Below, one piece after another: positions 34,905-44,139 of a stretch of 64,000 nucleotides of DNA. Position 1 is the stretch's first letter. Each line of letters starts with the position of its first letter. The notes under the pieces are model-generated. The model did not search any database, was not told the DNA's origin, and saw only the letters and a list, made by a program, of their open reading frames with translations. This DNA is from Ruegeria sp. R14_0 (GTDB lineage: Bacteria; Pseudomonadota; Alphaproteobacteria; Rhodobacterales; Rhodobacteraceae), in contig NZ_JAGHRC010000002.1 of NCBI RefSeq assembly GCF_017743975.1, positions 62,001 through 126,000 of the forward strand, written 5' to 3'. A program made the translations under genes and the position numbers.

Positions 34905-35763
34905 AGACTGCGGCCTTGCGGCTTTCGTCCAGGTATATCTCGCGCAAGCGCTTGGCGATTGGCCCGGGCGTTCCATCGCCCAGCGCGACGCCGTCGATCT
35001 CAACCACCGGCATGACGAATGCACTGGCCGAGGTGGTAAACGCCTCATCCGCCTCTTTCGCCTCATCAATGGTGAACAAGCGCTCTTCGACTTCCATCTG
35101 AGCTTCTGCCGCCATGCGTAGCACGGCCTTACGGGTGATCCCGTGCAGAATGTCGTTCGACAGCGGGCGCGTAACGATCTTGCCGTCTTTGACGAAATAG
35201 GCGTTGTTGCTGGTGCCTTCAGTGACGTATCCGTCTTCGATCATCCACGCGTCATCGCAGCCCGCTTTCTTGGCCATCATCTTACCCATCGAGGGGTAGA
35301 GCAACTGAACGGTCTTGATGTCGCGGCGACCCCAACGGATGTCCTCGATCGAGATGACCTTGGCACCCTTCTGAGCAGCCGGGCTATTCGCCAGACCGGG
35401 TTTGTTCTGCGTGAACAGGACGAGGCTGGGCTTAGTATCCGCAGGCGGGAACACGAAATCCCGGTCGCCATCCGAACCGCGGCTGACCTGCAGATAGACC
35501 AGGCCTTCTTCAATGCCGTTCAGCTCGACCAGTTTACGGTGGATTTCCAGCAATTCGTCCTTGGTGCAGGGCTCGGCCATCTCCAACTCGTCCAGCGACC
35601 GCTTGAGGCGCACGGCGTGGCCTTCGAAATCAATCAGCTTGCCGTCCAGAACACTTGTGACCTCATAAACCGCGTCTGCGAACAGAAAACCACGGTCAAA
35701 GATGGACACCTTTGCCTCGGTCTCGGGCAGGTATTCGCCATTTACGTAAACGGTGCGGGTCAT
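34903..35763 (-). CDS. dat: D-amino-acid (D-alanine) aminotransferase
   Basis: 286-residue fold-type IV PLP aminotransferase that exchanges amino groups between D-amino acids and 2-oxo acids. YVNGEYLPETEAKVSIFDRGFLFADAVYEV and RWGRRDIKT with the PLP Lys150 followed by QLLYPSMGKMMAKKAG fit the D-alanine type, and TEGTSNNAYFV is the usual cofactor loop. It is the last gene of an operon behind dgcN and dgcA, where it would pass amino groups from D-alanine and others to 2-oxoglutarate, forming D-glutamate. Confidence 0.88.
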   Translation of the reverse strand: MTRTVYVNGEYLPETEAKVSIFDRGFLFADAVYEVTSVLDGKLIDFEGHAVRLKRSLDELEMAEPCTKDELLEIHRKLVELNGIEEGLVYLQVSRGSDGDRDFVFPPADTKPSLVLFTQNKPGLANSPAAQKGAKVISIEDIRWGRRDIKTVQLLYPSMGKMMAKKAGCDDAWMIEDGYVTEGTSNNAYFVKDGKIVTRPLSNDILHGITRKAVLRMAAEAQMEVEERLFTIDEAKEADEAFTTSASAFVMPVVEIDGVALGDGTPGPIAKRLREIYLDESRKAAV

Positions 35764-35839
35764 GTCTTATCCTTTTCGTCTCCGGGCTTCGTCCGTTCCT
35801 CACTGAAAACGATCCACTGGATCGATTTCCGGGCGTTCG

Positions 35840-36805
35840 TCACCCCCAAAGCGCAGCCACGGGCGGGTGCACTCCGGCGTTATCAAAAATCAGCGGGTTG
35901 TCGCGGTCTTCGGCCAACAGCAGCGGCCCGTCAAGGTCTGTTATGATCGCACCCTGCGCAACAAGTGTAGCAGGCGCCATGGCAAGCGAGCTGCCAACCA
36001 TGCAACCAACCATGACTTTGTAGCCCTCGGCCAGCGCCGCTTCGCGCAGGGCCAACGCTTCGGTCAGGCCACCTGTTTTATCCAGCTTGATGTTGACCAC
36101 GTCATACTTGCCTTTCAGCTTAGGCAGGCTGCTGCGGTCGTGGCAGGACTCATCGGCGCACACAGGCACAGGGCGGTCCATTCCGATCAGGGCATCATCT
36201 TCGCCAGCAGGCAGTGGCTGCTCGACCAGCGCCACGCCCAGACGCACCAGATGCGGAGCAAGATCTGCGTAAACCGCAGCGGACCAGCCTTCGTTGGCAT
36301 CCACAATGATCTTGGAATCCGGAGCACCCGCCCGCACCGCCTCGAGCCGAGGCATATCGTCCGGTGTGCCCAGTTTGATCTTCAGCAGAGGACGAAAGGC
36401 ATTCTCTGCAGCCTGGGCCTGCATCTTTTGCGGCGTATCCAGCGAGAGGGTGTAGGCGGTGATCTCAGGCGCTGGCACCGGCAACCCGGCCAGATCCCAG
36501 GCCCGCTTTCGGGCGCGCTTGGCCTCAAGGTCCCACAGAGCACAATCCACCGCATTACGCGCGGCGCCTGCAGGCAACAGGTCCATCAGGCTTTGGCGAG
36601 TGAACTCGGCAGGCAGCGCTGCAATCTCGGCCTCGACCGAGTCCAGCGTTTCGTCATAGCGGGCATAGGGTACACATTCGCCCCACCCTTGATGCGTTCC
36701 GTCAGAAATCCGTACCGTCAGCACTTTGGCCTCGGTCCGAGATCCGCGCGAGATTGTAAAAACCTGCGCCAGCCGAAACACGTCACGAGAAACTTCTACC
36801 TGCAC
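35840..36805 (-). CDS. dgcA: Enolase-superfamily dipeptide epimerase / N-acetyl-D-glutamate racemase DgcA
   Basis: 321-residue member of the muconate-lactonising subgroup of the enolase superfamily. The KxK base pair in LLKIKLGT, metal ligands in IIVDANEGW, LVEQPLPAGED and CADESCHD, and the opposite base in NIKLDKTGG are all in place. Alone it would be called an L-Ala-D/L-Glu epimerase. Beside a DUF1611 gene it matches DgcA, described in marine bacteria as converting N-acetyl-D-glutamate to the L form. Start is a GTG (36805) with AAGGAG upstream. It precedes dat by 76 bases. Confidence 0.85.
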   Translation of the reverse strand: MQVEVSRDVFRLAQVFTISRGSRTEAKVLTVRISDGTHQGWGECVPYARYDETLDSVEAEIAALPAEFTRQSLMDLLPAGAARNAVDCALWDLEAKRARKRAWDLAGLPVPAPEITAYTLSLDTPQKMQAQAAENAFRPLLKIKLGTPDDMPRLEAVRAGAPDSKIIVDANEGWSAAVYADLAPHLVRLGVALVEQPLPAGEDDALIGMDRPVPVCADESCHDRSSLPKLKGKYDVVNIKLDKTGGLTEALALREAALAEGYKVMVGCMVGSSLAMAPATLVAQGAIITDLDGPLLLAEDRDNPLIFDNAGVHPPVAALWG

Positions 36806-36869
36806 GCGCCAGCTCCTTCTTCATTTGAAAAACTTGTCCGCCGGAGGTGTCCCCGGCGGAGTCTTTTGA

Positions 36870-37871
36870 TCACATCGCAGCCAAGGCGTCGACCAGTTTA
36901 CCCGCGCCAAAGCGATAGGGGTCGGTCGCGGGCAGGCCCATTTCGGCCTCGACCTGTTCGATATAGGCGCGCGCGTCTTCTTCGCTCAGATGCTGGGTGT
37001 TGATCGAGACACCCGCGACCTGACAATCAGGATTGGCAACCCGCGCAAGCGGCAATGCCGTTTCACGCAGCTGCGCCAGCGTCGGCAGCGAGTATTCAGG
37101 CAGGCCGCGCATATGTGTGCGGGTCGGCTCGTGGCACAGGATCAGGGCGTCGGGTTGACCGCCGTGGATCAAGGCCATGGTGACACCGGAATACGAGACG
37201 TGAAACAGCGAGCCCTGCCCTTCGATGTGATCCCAGTGATCCGCATCGTTTTCCGGCGTCAGATACTCCACTGAACCGGCCATGAAATCCGCAACCACCG
37301 CGTCCAGAGGCACGCCCTGACCGGTGATCAGGATGCCGGTTTGACCGGTGGCGCGGAACGTCGATTTCATGCCGCGCTTGCGCATCTCGGCATCCATGGA
37401 CATGGCCGTGTACATCTTGCCAGCCGAGCAATCCGTGCCAACTGCCAGGCAACGCTTGCCGCTGCGCTTTTTGCCGTTGGCAATGGGATAACCAACTGTC
37501 GGGACGCGCACGTCATGCAGAGTACCGCCATGTGTCTGCGCCGCAGCCACCAGATCACCTTCGTCGCGCAGCAGATTGTGCAGGCCCGAGGCCAGGTCAT
37601 ATCCCATTTCCAGCGCGGCAATCAGAACCTCTTTCCAGGCTTCACTGATAATACCGCCACGGTTGGCCACGCCGATCACCAGCGTCTTTGCACCGGCCTC
37701 TTTCGCCTCGGCCAGTGTCATATCGGTCATGCCCAGATCAGCCTTGCACCCATCCATCCGGTACTGACCTACGGCGTTCTCAGGGCGCCAGTCTCTGATG
37801 CCTATCGCAACTTTGGCCGCCAATTGGTCGGGCGCATCGCCCAAAAACAGCAGGTACGGTGTCTCGATCAT
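36870..37871 (-). CDS. dgcN: D-glutamate N-acetyltransferase DgcN (DUF1611)
   Basis: 333-residue DUF1611 protein. Residues 1-130 form a Rossmann-like domain (TPYLLFLGDAPDQLAAKVAIGI); the C-terminal part begins with a nucleotide-binding-type loop, CLAVGTDCSAGKMYTAM, and continues LILCHEPTRTHMRGLPEYSLP. Family knowledge: DgcN acetylates D-glutamate, giving the substrate of DgcA. First gene of the dgcN-dgcA-dat operon; its promoter faces mcl1 across 295 bases. Reaction assigned from context and family, not from residues alone. Confidence 0.82.
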   Translation of the reverse strand: MIETPYLLFLGDAPDQLAAKVAIGIRDWRPENAVGQYRMDGCKADLGMTDMTLAEAKEAGAKTLVIGVANRGGIISEAWKEVLIAALEMGYDLASGLHNLLRDEGDLVAAAQTHGGTLHDVRVPTVGYPIANGKKRSGKRCLAVGTDCSAGKMYTAMSMDAEMRKRGMKSTFRATGQTGILITGQGVPLDAVVADFMAGSVEYLTPENDADHWDHIEGQGSLFHVSYSGVTMALIHGGQPDALILCHEPTRTHMRGLPEYSLPTLAQLRETALPLARVANPDCQVAGVSINTQHLSEEDARAYIEQVEAEMGLPATDPYRFGAGKLVDALAAM

Positions 37872-38166
37872 TGCGGTTCACTCCTTTGATTCCGACGCAG
37901 CCTATGGGACGATTTCAGCGAGTGTTTCGCGTTTTCGTCTGGCAACACCCCGTCACGCGGGAAATTTTTGCGCTCTTTTTGCCCTTGACGCATGATCCTT
38001 CCAAGTTTTCAAAGCGATTAAACTTTAATCGCTGTCCAGTCGAGAAAAGACGGCGATTGCTGCGAATGCATTGCCGCATCTGCACAAAGGCGCTTGCTAT
38101 GGCCCACGCAATTTAATACCTCATGAGGCAAGAAAATCGTAATTTCCTTTCTCGCACGAGGTCCAG

Positions 38167-39126
38167 ATGAGCTTTCGCATTCAACCCGCCGCCCCTGCGC
38201 GACCCAACCGTTGCCAACTGTTCGGGCCGGGTTCCAACACCAAACTGTTCCCGAAAATGGCCGCGTCGGCGGCGGATGTGATCAACCTTGATCTGGAAGA
38301 CTCGGTCGCGCCTTCGGACAAGGACGTGGCGCGTGCGAACGTGATCGAGGCGCTGAACACCGTCGACTGGGGCAACAAATACATGTCTGTACGTATTAAC
38401 GGGCTGGACACACCCTATTGGTATCGCGACGTGGTTGATCTGTTGGAACAGGCTGGCGACCGTCTGGATCAGATCATGATCCCCAAGGTTGGCTGCGCCG
38501 AAGATGTCTATGCCGTGGACGCGCTGGTCACCGCGATCGAGCGTGCCAAGGGCCGCACCAAGCCGGTCAGCTTCGAAGTCATCATCGAATCCGCCGCCGG
38601 TATCGCCCATGTCGAGGCAATCGCCGCCTCTTCCCCGCGGATGCAGGCGATGAGTCTGGGCGCGGCGGATTTCGCGGCTTCGATGGGAATGCAGACGACC
38701 GGTATCGGTGGTACGCAGGAAAACTATTACATGCTGCGCGAAGGTGAAAAGCACTGGTCCGACCCGTGGCACTGGGCACAAGCCGCCATCGTGGCCGCCT
38801 GCCGGACGCATGGCGTTCTGCCGGTGGACGGTCCGTTCGGTGATTTCTCGGATGATGAAGGCTATATCGCGCAGGCCAAACGTTCGGCCACGCTGGGTAT
38901 GGTCGGGAAATGGGCAATCCACCCGAAACAGATCGCACTGGCCAACCAGGTGTTCACCCCATCGGACGAGGCTGTATCCGAAGCCCGGGAAATCCTTGCC
39001 GCTATGGAACAGGCCAAAGCCAATGGCGAAGGTGCCACCGTCTACAAAGGCCGTTTGGTCGACATCGCCTCAATCAAGCAGGCCGAAGTGATCGTCGCAC
39101 AGGCCGAACTGATCGCGGCCAACTAG
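38167..39126 (+). CDS. mcl1: L-malyl-CoA / beta-methylmalyl-CoA lyase
   Basis: 319-residue magnesium-dependent lyase of the CitE superfamily. The sequence FRIQPAAPARPNRCQLFGPGSN, VINLDLEDSVAPSDKD, IIESAAGIAHVEAIAA and WAIHPKQIALANQVF matches Mcl1 of Rhodobacter, which splits beta-methylmalyl-CoA to glyoxylate and propionyl-CoA and malyl-CoA to glyoxylate and acetyl-CoA in the ethylmalonyl-CoA pathway. Length equals that of the family. Monocistronic, closed by a bidirectional terminator. Confidence 0.93.
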   Translation: MSFRIQPAAPARPNRCQLFGPGSNTKLFPKMAASAADVINLDLEDSVAPSDKDVARANVIEALNTVDWGNKYMSVRINGLDTPYWYRDVVDLLEQAGDRLDQIMIPKVGCAEDVYAVDALVTAIERAKGRTKPVSFEVIIESAAGIAHVEAIAASSPRMQAMSLGAADFAASMGMQTTGIGGTQENYYMLREGEKHWSDPWHWAQAAIVAACRTHGVLPVDGPFGDFSDDEGYIAQAKRSATLGMVGKWAIHPKQIALANQVFTPSDEAVSEAREILAAMEQAKANGEGATVYKGRLVDIASIKQAEVIVAQAELIAAN

Positions 39127-39137
39127 TCTAAAAGGAT

Positions 39138-39166
39138 AAGGCGCCCCCGCGGGGCGCCTTTGCTTT
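39138..39166. terminator. Bidirectional terminator between mcl1 and PA14 gene
   Basis: AAGGCGCCCC (39138-39147) pairs with GGGGCGCCTT (39151-39160) over ten bases with a three-base loop. T-rich sequence follows in both directions (TGCTTT and, on the minus strand, ATCCTTTT). Confidence 0.88.
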
Positions 39167-39743
39167 ATCGGCCGAACACGTCGTTTGGTGTCCAGGTGAT
39201 CCTCTCACCCTGCTTGCCCCATTTCATCATCAGGCACGACGTTCCGTATTTCTGAAAGTAAGTGATCTTCAGCGGATACCACCCCGCTTGCGGCACCTCT
39301 ACAGCGGTGCGTTGATTGGCTTCGCAGCCCTGCCTGCCATTGACATAGCCGATCTGCTGACCCCCTACCCAAGCGTCGATGCCATCATTCGACCAGGTTT
39401 CGAGCTCATAAACTCCGGGTGAATCGAACCGTATATAGCCCGTGACCTCTGCAGCGACGTTGAATGCCTGATTGTAGGTCAGAACAGGATCGCCTTCGTT
39501 CGTGTCCCGATAATCCAATCCACGCAGCGGCGCACCGGGTTTTGCTTTCTTTAGCAAAAAGCCCACTTTACTCAGGTTTTGGATTTTGCGCGGCGGGTTC
39601 CCCTCCCACGCATATTTCACATTTAGACCCGCCTGCGGGCTGGGTTGAGGATTGGCCGGTTGCAGCTTGAGCGGTGCAGCAAATGCCGCGCCAGCAAACA
39701 ACGCCACAACAGTGGCCAGCGCTCCGATCCGAAAAAGTTTCAT
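39165..39743 (-). CDS. Exported PA14-domain protein
   Basis: 192-residue secreted protein. A signal peptide (KLFRIGALATVVALFAGAAFA) is followed by a PA14-type beta-barrel: GLNVKYAWEGNP, AAEVTGYIRFDSPGVYELETWSNDGIDAWVGGQQIG and GWYPLKITYFQKYGTSCLMMKW. PA14 domains bind carbohydrates; the two cysteines Cys137 and Cys170 (approximate) may form a disulfide. No enzyme domain is attached. It could serve in surface attachment or polysaccharide recognition. Confidence 0.75.
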   Translation of the reverse strand: MKLFRIGALATVVALFAGAAFAAPLKLQPANPQPSPQAGLNVKYAWEGNPPRKIQNLSKVGFLLKKAKPGAPLRGLDYRDTNEGDPVLTYNQAFNVAAEVTGYIRFDSPGVYELETWSNDGIDAWVGGQQIGYVNGRQGCEANQRTAVEVPQAGWYPLKITYFQKYGTSCLMMKWGKQGERITWTPNDVFGR

Positions 39744-39854
39744 TGTCTTCTCCCTGTGTGCGGTCTTTGGGTGTTTCCCCCAATTCGACCTTTGAAAAGA
39801 CAGTAGGCTGTGAAATTTCGCCCTGCAAGACGGTAGGACATCACATTTCCAGCG

Positions 39855-40319
39855 TCAGGCGCGCATATCCTTGGGCGAGTCCATCACGACATAAGATGTA
39901 ATCGAGGTGACATGCGGCAGAGTCCCAAGCACTTCGGTGTGGAATGTCTTGTACGACGGCAAGTCTGCGCATTCGACGCGCAACAGGTATTCGATTGTGC
40001 CCGTGATATTGTGGCACTCGACCACTTCGGGGGCAAGCTGCAGGGCGCGTTCGAAGCCTTCCTGCGCAGCTTTGGTATGCTCACCCAACCCGACGCCGAT
40101 ATAGGCCACGAACCCCACACCCAAAGCCGACGGGTTCAGAACCGCCCGATAGCCCGAGATCACGCCAGACCGTTCCAACTCCTGAACACGACGCAGGCAG
40201 GCCGAGGGTGACAGACCCACCCGGTCAGCCAGATCCAGATTGCTGATACGGCCGTCCTGCGACAGCTCTCGCAATATTTGCTGGTTTATGTGATCAATTT
40301 TCGCCATTGATTGCGACAT
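39855..40319 (-). CDS. Lrp/AsnC family regulator
   Basis: 154-residue regulator: N-terminal helix-turn-helix (DHINQQILRELSQDGRISNLDLADRVGLSPSACLRRVQELERSG) and C-terminal RAM ligand domain (VECADLPSYKTFHTEVLGTLPHVTSITSYVVM). Divergent from a LysE exporter with 61 bases between starts, the usual arrangement when an Lrp protein senses an amino acid and turns on its exporter. The start may instead be the second Met, at 40307; no ribosome site decides. Confidence 0.9.
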   Translation of the reverse strand: MSQSMAKIDHINQQILRELSQDGRISNLDLADRVGLSPSACLRRVQELERSGVISGYRAVLNPSALGVGFVAYIGVGLGEHTKAAQEGFERALQLAPEVVECHNITGTIEYLLRVECADLPSYKTFHTEVLGTLPHVTSITSYVVMDSPKDMRA

Positions 40320-40359
40320 TAGACCAGCGCCGCACTAAAACGCAATTTCATTTGCCGAG

Positions 40360-40370
40360 ATTGCAGCAAT
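40360..40370. promoter_or_regulatory. Candidate Lrp-type binding site
   Basis: ATTGCAGCAAT is an 11-base perfect inverted repeat centred between the divergent lrp and lysE starts, in an otherwise AT-rich gap. A similar GCAATTTCATTTGC lies just before it (40342-40355). Placement suits an Lrp/AsnC operator, but the motif is short. Confidence 0.4.
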
Positions 40371-40380
40371 TATCCACGAT

Positions 40381-40977
40381 ATGACCTACGATATCCTTCT
40401 GGCCCTGATCGCCTTTGCCTTTGTCTCGTCCATAACGCCGGGACCGAACAACCTGATGCTGATGGCATCGGGCGCGAATTTCGGGTTCCGCAGAAGCATT
40501 CCGCATATGCTGGGAATTGGATTGGGGTTCACCGTAATGGTGCTATTGGTTGGTGCCGGGCTGGTGCAGCTGTTTGACACCTACCCGGTCAGCTACACCG
40601 CACTGAAGGTCGCCTCAGTCGCCTATCTCTTGTTTCTGGCGTGGAAAATCGCGCGGGCCGCGCCGGCAGAAGGACATAGTGAGACGGGCACGCCGATGAC
40701 ATTTCTGCAAGCAGCGGCATTCCAGTGGGTAAACCCCAAAGCCTGGGCCATGGCCCTGACGGCAACCACCGCATACACGCCGGATCAAACCCTTCAAGCC
40801 ATAGTGGTCGTGGCATTGGTGTTCGGCTCGGTGAACCTGCCTTCGGTCAGCACATGGACCGTTCTGGGCCAGCAGATGGCCCGTTTTCTGACTAACCCTC
40901 GCAGGCTTGTGGTTTTCAACTGGGCAATGGCCGCGTTACTTGTCGCGTCGCTCTATCCTGTTCTGTGGCCGAACTGA
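40381..40977 (+). CDS. LysE family amino-acid exporter
   Basis: 198-residue inner-membrane exporter with about six spans. FVSSITPGPNNLMLMASGANFGFRRSIPHMLGI (family N-terminal signature) and FQWVNPKAWAMALTATTAY are diagnostic. Probably controlled by the divergent Lrp regulator. The exported amino acid is unknown. It ends one base before the convergent araC-type gene. Confidence 0.88.
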   Translation: MTYDILLALIAFAFVSSITPGPNNLMLMASGANFGFRRSIPHMLGIGLGFTVMVLLVGAGLVQLFDTYPVSYTALKVASVAYLLFLAWKIARAAPAEGHSETGTPMTFLQAAAFQWVNPKAWAMALTATTAYTPDQTLQAIVVVALVFGSVNLPSVSTWTVLGQQMARFLTNPRRLVVFNWAMAALLVASLYPVLWPN

Positions 40978-40978
40978 G

Positions 40979-41812
40979 TTACTTCAACGGCAAACAAATC
41001 TCGGTCAGCAAATCCTCGGGCGCGGTAACGCGGGGATCGTTCAGGTAGATCTCATAACAGGGCTGATCTGCTGGTTCCTCGCCCGAGGTCGGCAACCAGT
41101 TGCCAAACAAGCTGAGATAGGCCGCGCGAATGCCAGAGTACGGGCCCTTATAGGTCAAAACTGCTGTCTTGCCGCCGGGGATTTCCAGGCTTTCCATACC
41201 TTTGGGCGTCTCATCGCCGAAAAACTCGGCCCCGGCAAAACTGCGCAATTGATCCTCGGGGGTGTCCTCCGGGCTGTCCAGAAACACCGCCAGAACCGGG
41301 CCAAGCTGAGGCCATAGCTGACGCGATTCACATAAAGCTCCAAAAGCCTCAAAGCTTTTGCCGATCCGCGTATAGTCCCCTTTATGTGGCAGGGCGATAA
41401 CGCGGCGTGGTGGGTCGGTGCGGGTGACAACGGGGTGCATGGGGTAATCTCCGATTTTGAAACGTGGATGGGCAGGAAGGAACTGACCGGCCTTGCGAAA
41501 TGCGGCCGGGCTGCTGCCGTAGGCTTCGGAAAAGGTACGCCTAAAGGATTTGAGATTGGGGTAGCCGACATCTGTTGCGATCTCGGCCACCGGCCGATTG
41601 GATTGCACCAGCCAATTGGCCGCCCGGTGCAAACGCACACGGCGCACGGCCTGCGCACAGGTCTCTCCGGTGATAGCGCGGAACACGCGATGCCAATGAA
41701 ACCGCGACATAGCTGCGACATCTGCCAGCGCATCCAACGACAGGTCCTTAGCAGGGTTGTCGTGGATGTAGGCCAACACGCGCAAAACGCGATCTTCGTA
41801 GCTGGTAGCCAT
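40979..41812 (-). CDS. AraC family regulator with GyrI-like effector domain
   Basis: 277-residue regulator of the Rob/SoxS-like architecture: two helix-turn-helix units at the N-terminus (LSLDALADVAAMSRFHWHRVFRAITGE and VAEIATDVGYPNLKSFRRTFSEAYG) and a C-terminal GyrI/SbmC-like ligand domain (about residues 125-277, including VIALPHKGDYTRIGKSFEAF and YEIYLNDP). Such proteins bind small hydrophobic compounds and often activate efflux genes. The target is not evident from the neighbours. Confidence 0.88.
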   Translation of the reverse strand: MATSYEDRVLRVLAYIHDNPAKDLSLDALADVAAMSRFHWHRVFRAITGETCAQAVRRVRLHRAANWLVQSNRPVAEIATDVGYPNLKSFRRTFSEAYGSSPAAFRKAGQFLPAHPRFKIGDYPMHPVVTRTDPPRRVIALPHKGDYTRIGKSFEAFGALCESRQLWPQLGPVLAVFLDSPEDTPEDQLRSFAGAEFFGDETPKGMESLEIPGGKTAVLTYKGPYSGIRAAYLSLFGNWLPTSGEEPADQPCYEIYLNDPRVTAPEDLLTEICLPLK

Positions 41813-41933
41813 TTGCGCTTTCCTTTTTTCCTGCCCATTCGACGTTGCATAATCGTCGACCGCAAATCTTGCTGAGTTGCATCCCAGGCGACGTCAGGTC
41901 ATATAGCAATGAACTTCCGCGTTGAGAGGCGTC

Positions 41934-42896
41934 ATGACCCAGTATCTGGATTTCGAAAAACCCCTGGCCGAGATAGAAGGCAAGGCCGAGGAATTGCGCG
42001 CTCTGGCCCGCGCTAACGAAGAGATGGATGTGGCCGAAGAGGCCGCCGCACTGGACGCCAAGGCCGCCAAACTGCTGGACGAGCTGTACGGCGATTTGAC
42101 CCCATGGCGGAAATGCCAGGTGGCCCGCCATCCCGAGCGGCCGCATTGTCAGGACTATGTCAAAGAGCTGTTCACCGAATTCACGCCTTTGGCCGGGGAT
42201 CGCAACTTTGCCGACGATCTGGCGGTGATCGGCGGTCTGGCGCGGTTCAACGACCAGCCGGTCATGGTCATCGGTCACGAAAAGGGATCGGATACCAAAT
42301 CTCGGATCGAACGGAATTTCGGCATGGCCCGCCCCGAAGGTTACCGCAAAGCCGTGCGCCTGATGGAAATGGCGGGCCGCTTTGGCCTGCCGGTGATCAC
42401 TCTGATCGACACGGCCGGTGCCTATCCGGGCAAAGGGGCCGAGGAGCGCGGCCAGTCCGAGGCGATCGCGCGCTCGACCGAGATGTGCCTGAAGATCGGT
42501 GTACCGTTGGTGTCCGTCATCATCGGCGAAGGCGGCTCGGGCGGGGCTGTGGCCTTTGCCACGGCGAACCGCGTCGCGATGTTGGAACATTCGGTCTATT
42601 CGGTGATCTCGCCCGAGGGCTGCGCGTCGATCTTGTGGAAAGACTCAGAAAAGATGCGCGAGGCCGCCGAGGCGCTGCGCCTGACCGCGCAGGACCTCTA
42701 TAAGCTGGGTGTTTGCGACCGCATCATCACCGAACCCAAGGGCGGCGCCCATCGTGACCGCCCTGCTGCCGTCGAGTCCGTACGTGCAGCGATTGCCGCC
42801 ATGCTGAAAGAGCTGGATGGCAAGGACGAGGCGGCCCTGATCAAGGACCGCCGGCAGAAATTCCTGGATATCGGATCAAAAGGGTTGGCGGCCTAA
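41934..42896 (+). CDS. accA: Acetyl-CoA carboxylase carboxyltransferase subunit alpha
   Basis: 320-residue alpha subunit of the carboxyltransferase that makes malonyl-CoA for fatty-acid synthesis. [69 protein letters not shown] and [40 protein letters not shown] are classical. The ATG at 41934 has GAGAGG upstream. Partner subunits are not in the window. Confidence 0.97.
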   Translation: MTQYLDFEKPLAEIEGKAEELRALARANEEMDVAEEAAALDAKAAKLLDELYGDLTPWRKCQVARHPERPHCQDYVKELFTEFTPLAGDRNFADDLAVIGGLARFNDQPVMVIGHEKGSDTKSRIERNFGMARPEGYRKAVRLMEMAGRFGLPVITLIDTAGAYPGKGAEERGQSEAIARSTEMCLKIGVPLVSVIIGEGGSGGAVAFATANRVAMLEHSVYSVISPEGCASILWKDSEKMREAAEALRLTAQDLYKLGVCDRIITEPKGGAHRDRPAAVESVRAAIAAMLKELDGKDEAALIKDRRQKFLDIGSKGLAA

Positions 42897-42900
42897 GCCG

Positions 42901-44028
42901 TCAGCCCCCAAGCTGGCGCAACAACGCTGCCGAAGGCTCACCGGTCACGGTAAGGCCATTGGCGCGCTGATAGCCGCTGATGGCGGCTTTGGTGTTGTTT
43001 CCGATCACCCCATCCGCACCTTGCGTGTCATACCCCGCCGAGGTCAGGCGGCGCTGCAATTCTTTGCGGTCTTCCAGCGTCAAACCGGTCGCATCCGGAC
43101 CGAACGAGGCCTGGAACGGCGCGCCACCCCCGATCCGGTCCGACAAATGCCCAACGCCGATCGCATAGCTGTCCGAGTTGTTATAGCGCTTGATCACCTG
43201 AAAATTGCGGAACACCGCGATGCGCGGCCCGGGTTTCTGCGGTTGCAACACAGCGACTGGCGAGCCCGAGACCGTGCCGACCTCACCCCCCCAGGGCTGC
43301 CCGCGCACCCAACCTGCACGCGCCAGATAAGCCGCGGTCGAGGCCAGAGAATCCGTCGGATCCTCGGACCAGATATCCCGGCGGCCATCGCCTGTGAAAT
43401 CTACCGCGTAAGCCAGATAAGAGGTCGGGATGAATTGCGTGTGCCCCATTGCCCCGGCCCAGCTGCCGGTCATGTTTGCGGGTGTCGTGTCACCTTCCTG
43501 AATGATCTTCAGTGCGGCAATCAGTTGTTTTTCAAAAAACGCGCCGCGCCGACCGTCATAGGCCAGCGTTGAGGTCGCGGAGATGACCGGCACGTCCCCA
43601 CGGCGCGCTCCGTAGCGGCTTTCCAACCCCCAAACGGCTACCACAACCTCTCGGTCGACACCGTACTGCGCCTCGATCGCAGACAATGTACCGGCATGGC
43701 GCACAAGCATCTGCTTGCCTGTCGCGATCCGCTCATCCGAGGCAGCAATCGCCAGATAATCCTCGAGCGAGCGTTTGAACTCGACCTGATTGCGATCGCG
43801 CTCGATCACGTCCGGCAAATACCCTGCCCCCTGGAACGCGCGGTTGATCGTGGTCTGAGAAATACCCTGCGACGTCGCGCGCGACTTGAACCCGGCGACC
43901 CAGGCGTCCCATCCTGCGTTCGGAACCGCCCGCATCCGGGTTGCAGGCGCGCTGGTCGGCGCGCCGGTTGAACATGCGGCCAACAGTGTTGACCCGAGTC
44001 CAAATGAAAAAAGGCGTCGATTGATCAT
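42901..44028 (-). CDS. Lytic murein transglycosylase, MltB-type lipoprotein
   Basis: 375-residue lipoprotein (signal with lipobox LAAC at Cys19) with an SLT-2/MltB catalytic domain. AVWGLESRYGARRGDVPVISATSTLAYDGRR contains the catalytic Glu; GSWAGAMGHTQFIPTSYLAYAVDFTGDGRRDIW is the second signature. A peptidoglycan-binding-1 domain (DRKELQRRLTSAGYDTQGADGVIGNNTKAAI) ends the protein. It cleaves glycan strands with formation of anhydro-muramic ends at the inner face of the outer membrane. Convergent with accA. Confidence 0.93.
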   Translation of the reverse strand: MINRRLFSFGLGSTLLAACSTGAPTSAPATRMRAVPNAGWDAWVAGFKSRATSQGISQTTINRAFQGAGYLPDVIERDRNQVEFKRSLEDYLAIAASDERIATGKQMLVRHAGTLSAIEAQYGVDREVVVAVWGLESRYGARRGDVPVISATSTLAYDGRRGAFFEKQLIAALKIIQEGDTTPANMTGSWAGAMGHTQFIPTSYLAYAVDFTGDGRRDIWSEDPTDSLASTAAYLARAGWVRGQPWGGEVGTVSGSPVAVLQPQKPGPRIAVFRNFQVIKRYNNSDSYAIGVGHLSDRIGGGAPFQASFGPDATGLTLEDRKELQRRLTSAGYDTQGADGVIGNNTKAAISGYQRANGLTVTGEPSAALLRQLGG

Positions 44029-44139
44029 GGCTGAAATCTGCTCTTGTTGTGATTTGGGTCAGAGTACCGCAGAGCGGACGCTCAAGCCAGCATGGCGATA
44101 CTGCTGATCGGTAATCTGACCACCTCGGCAACAAGCCGC

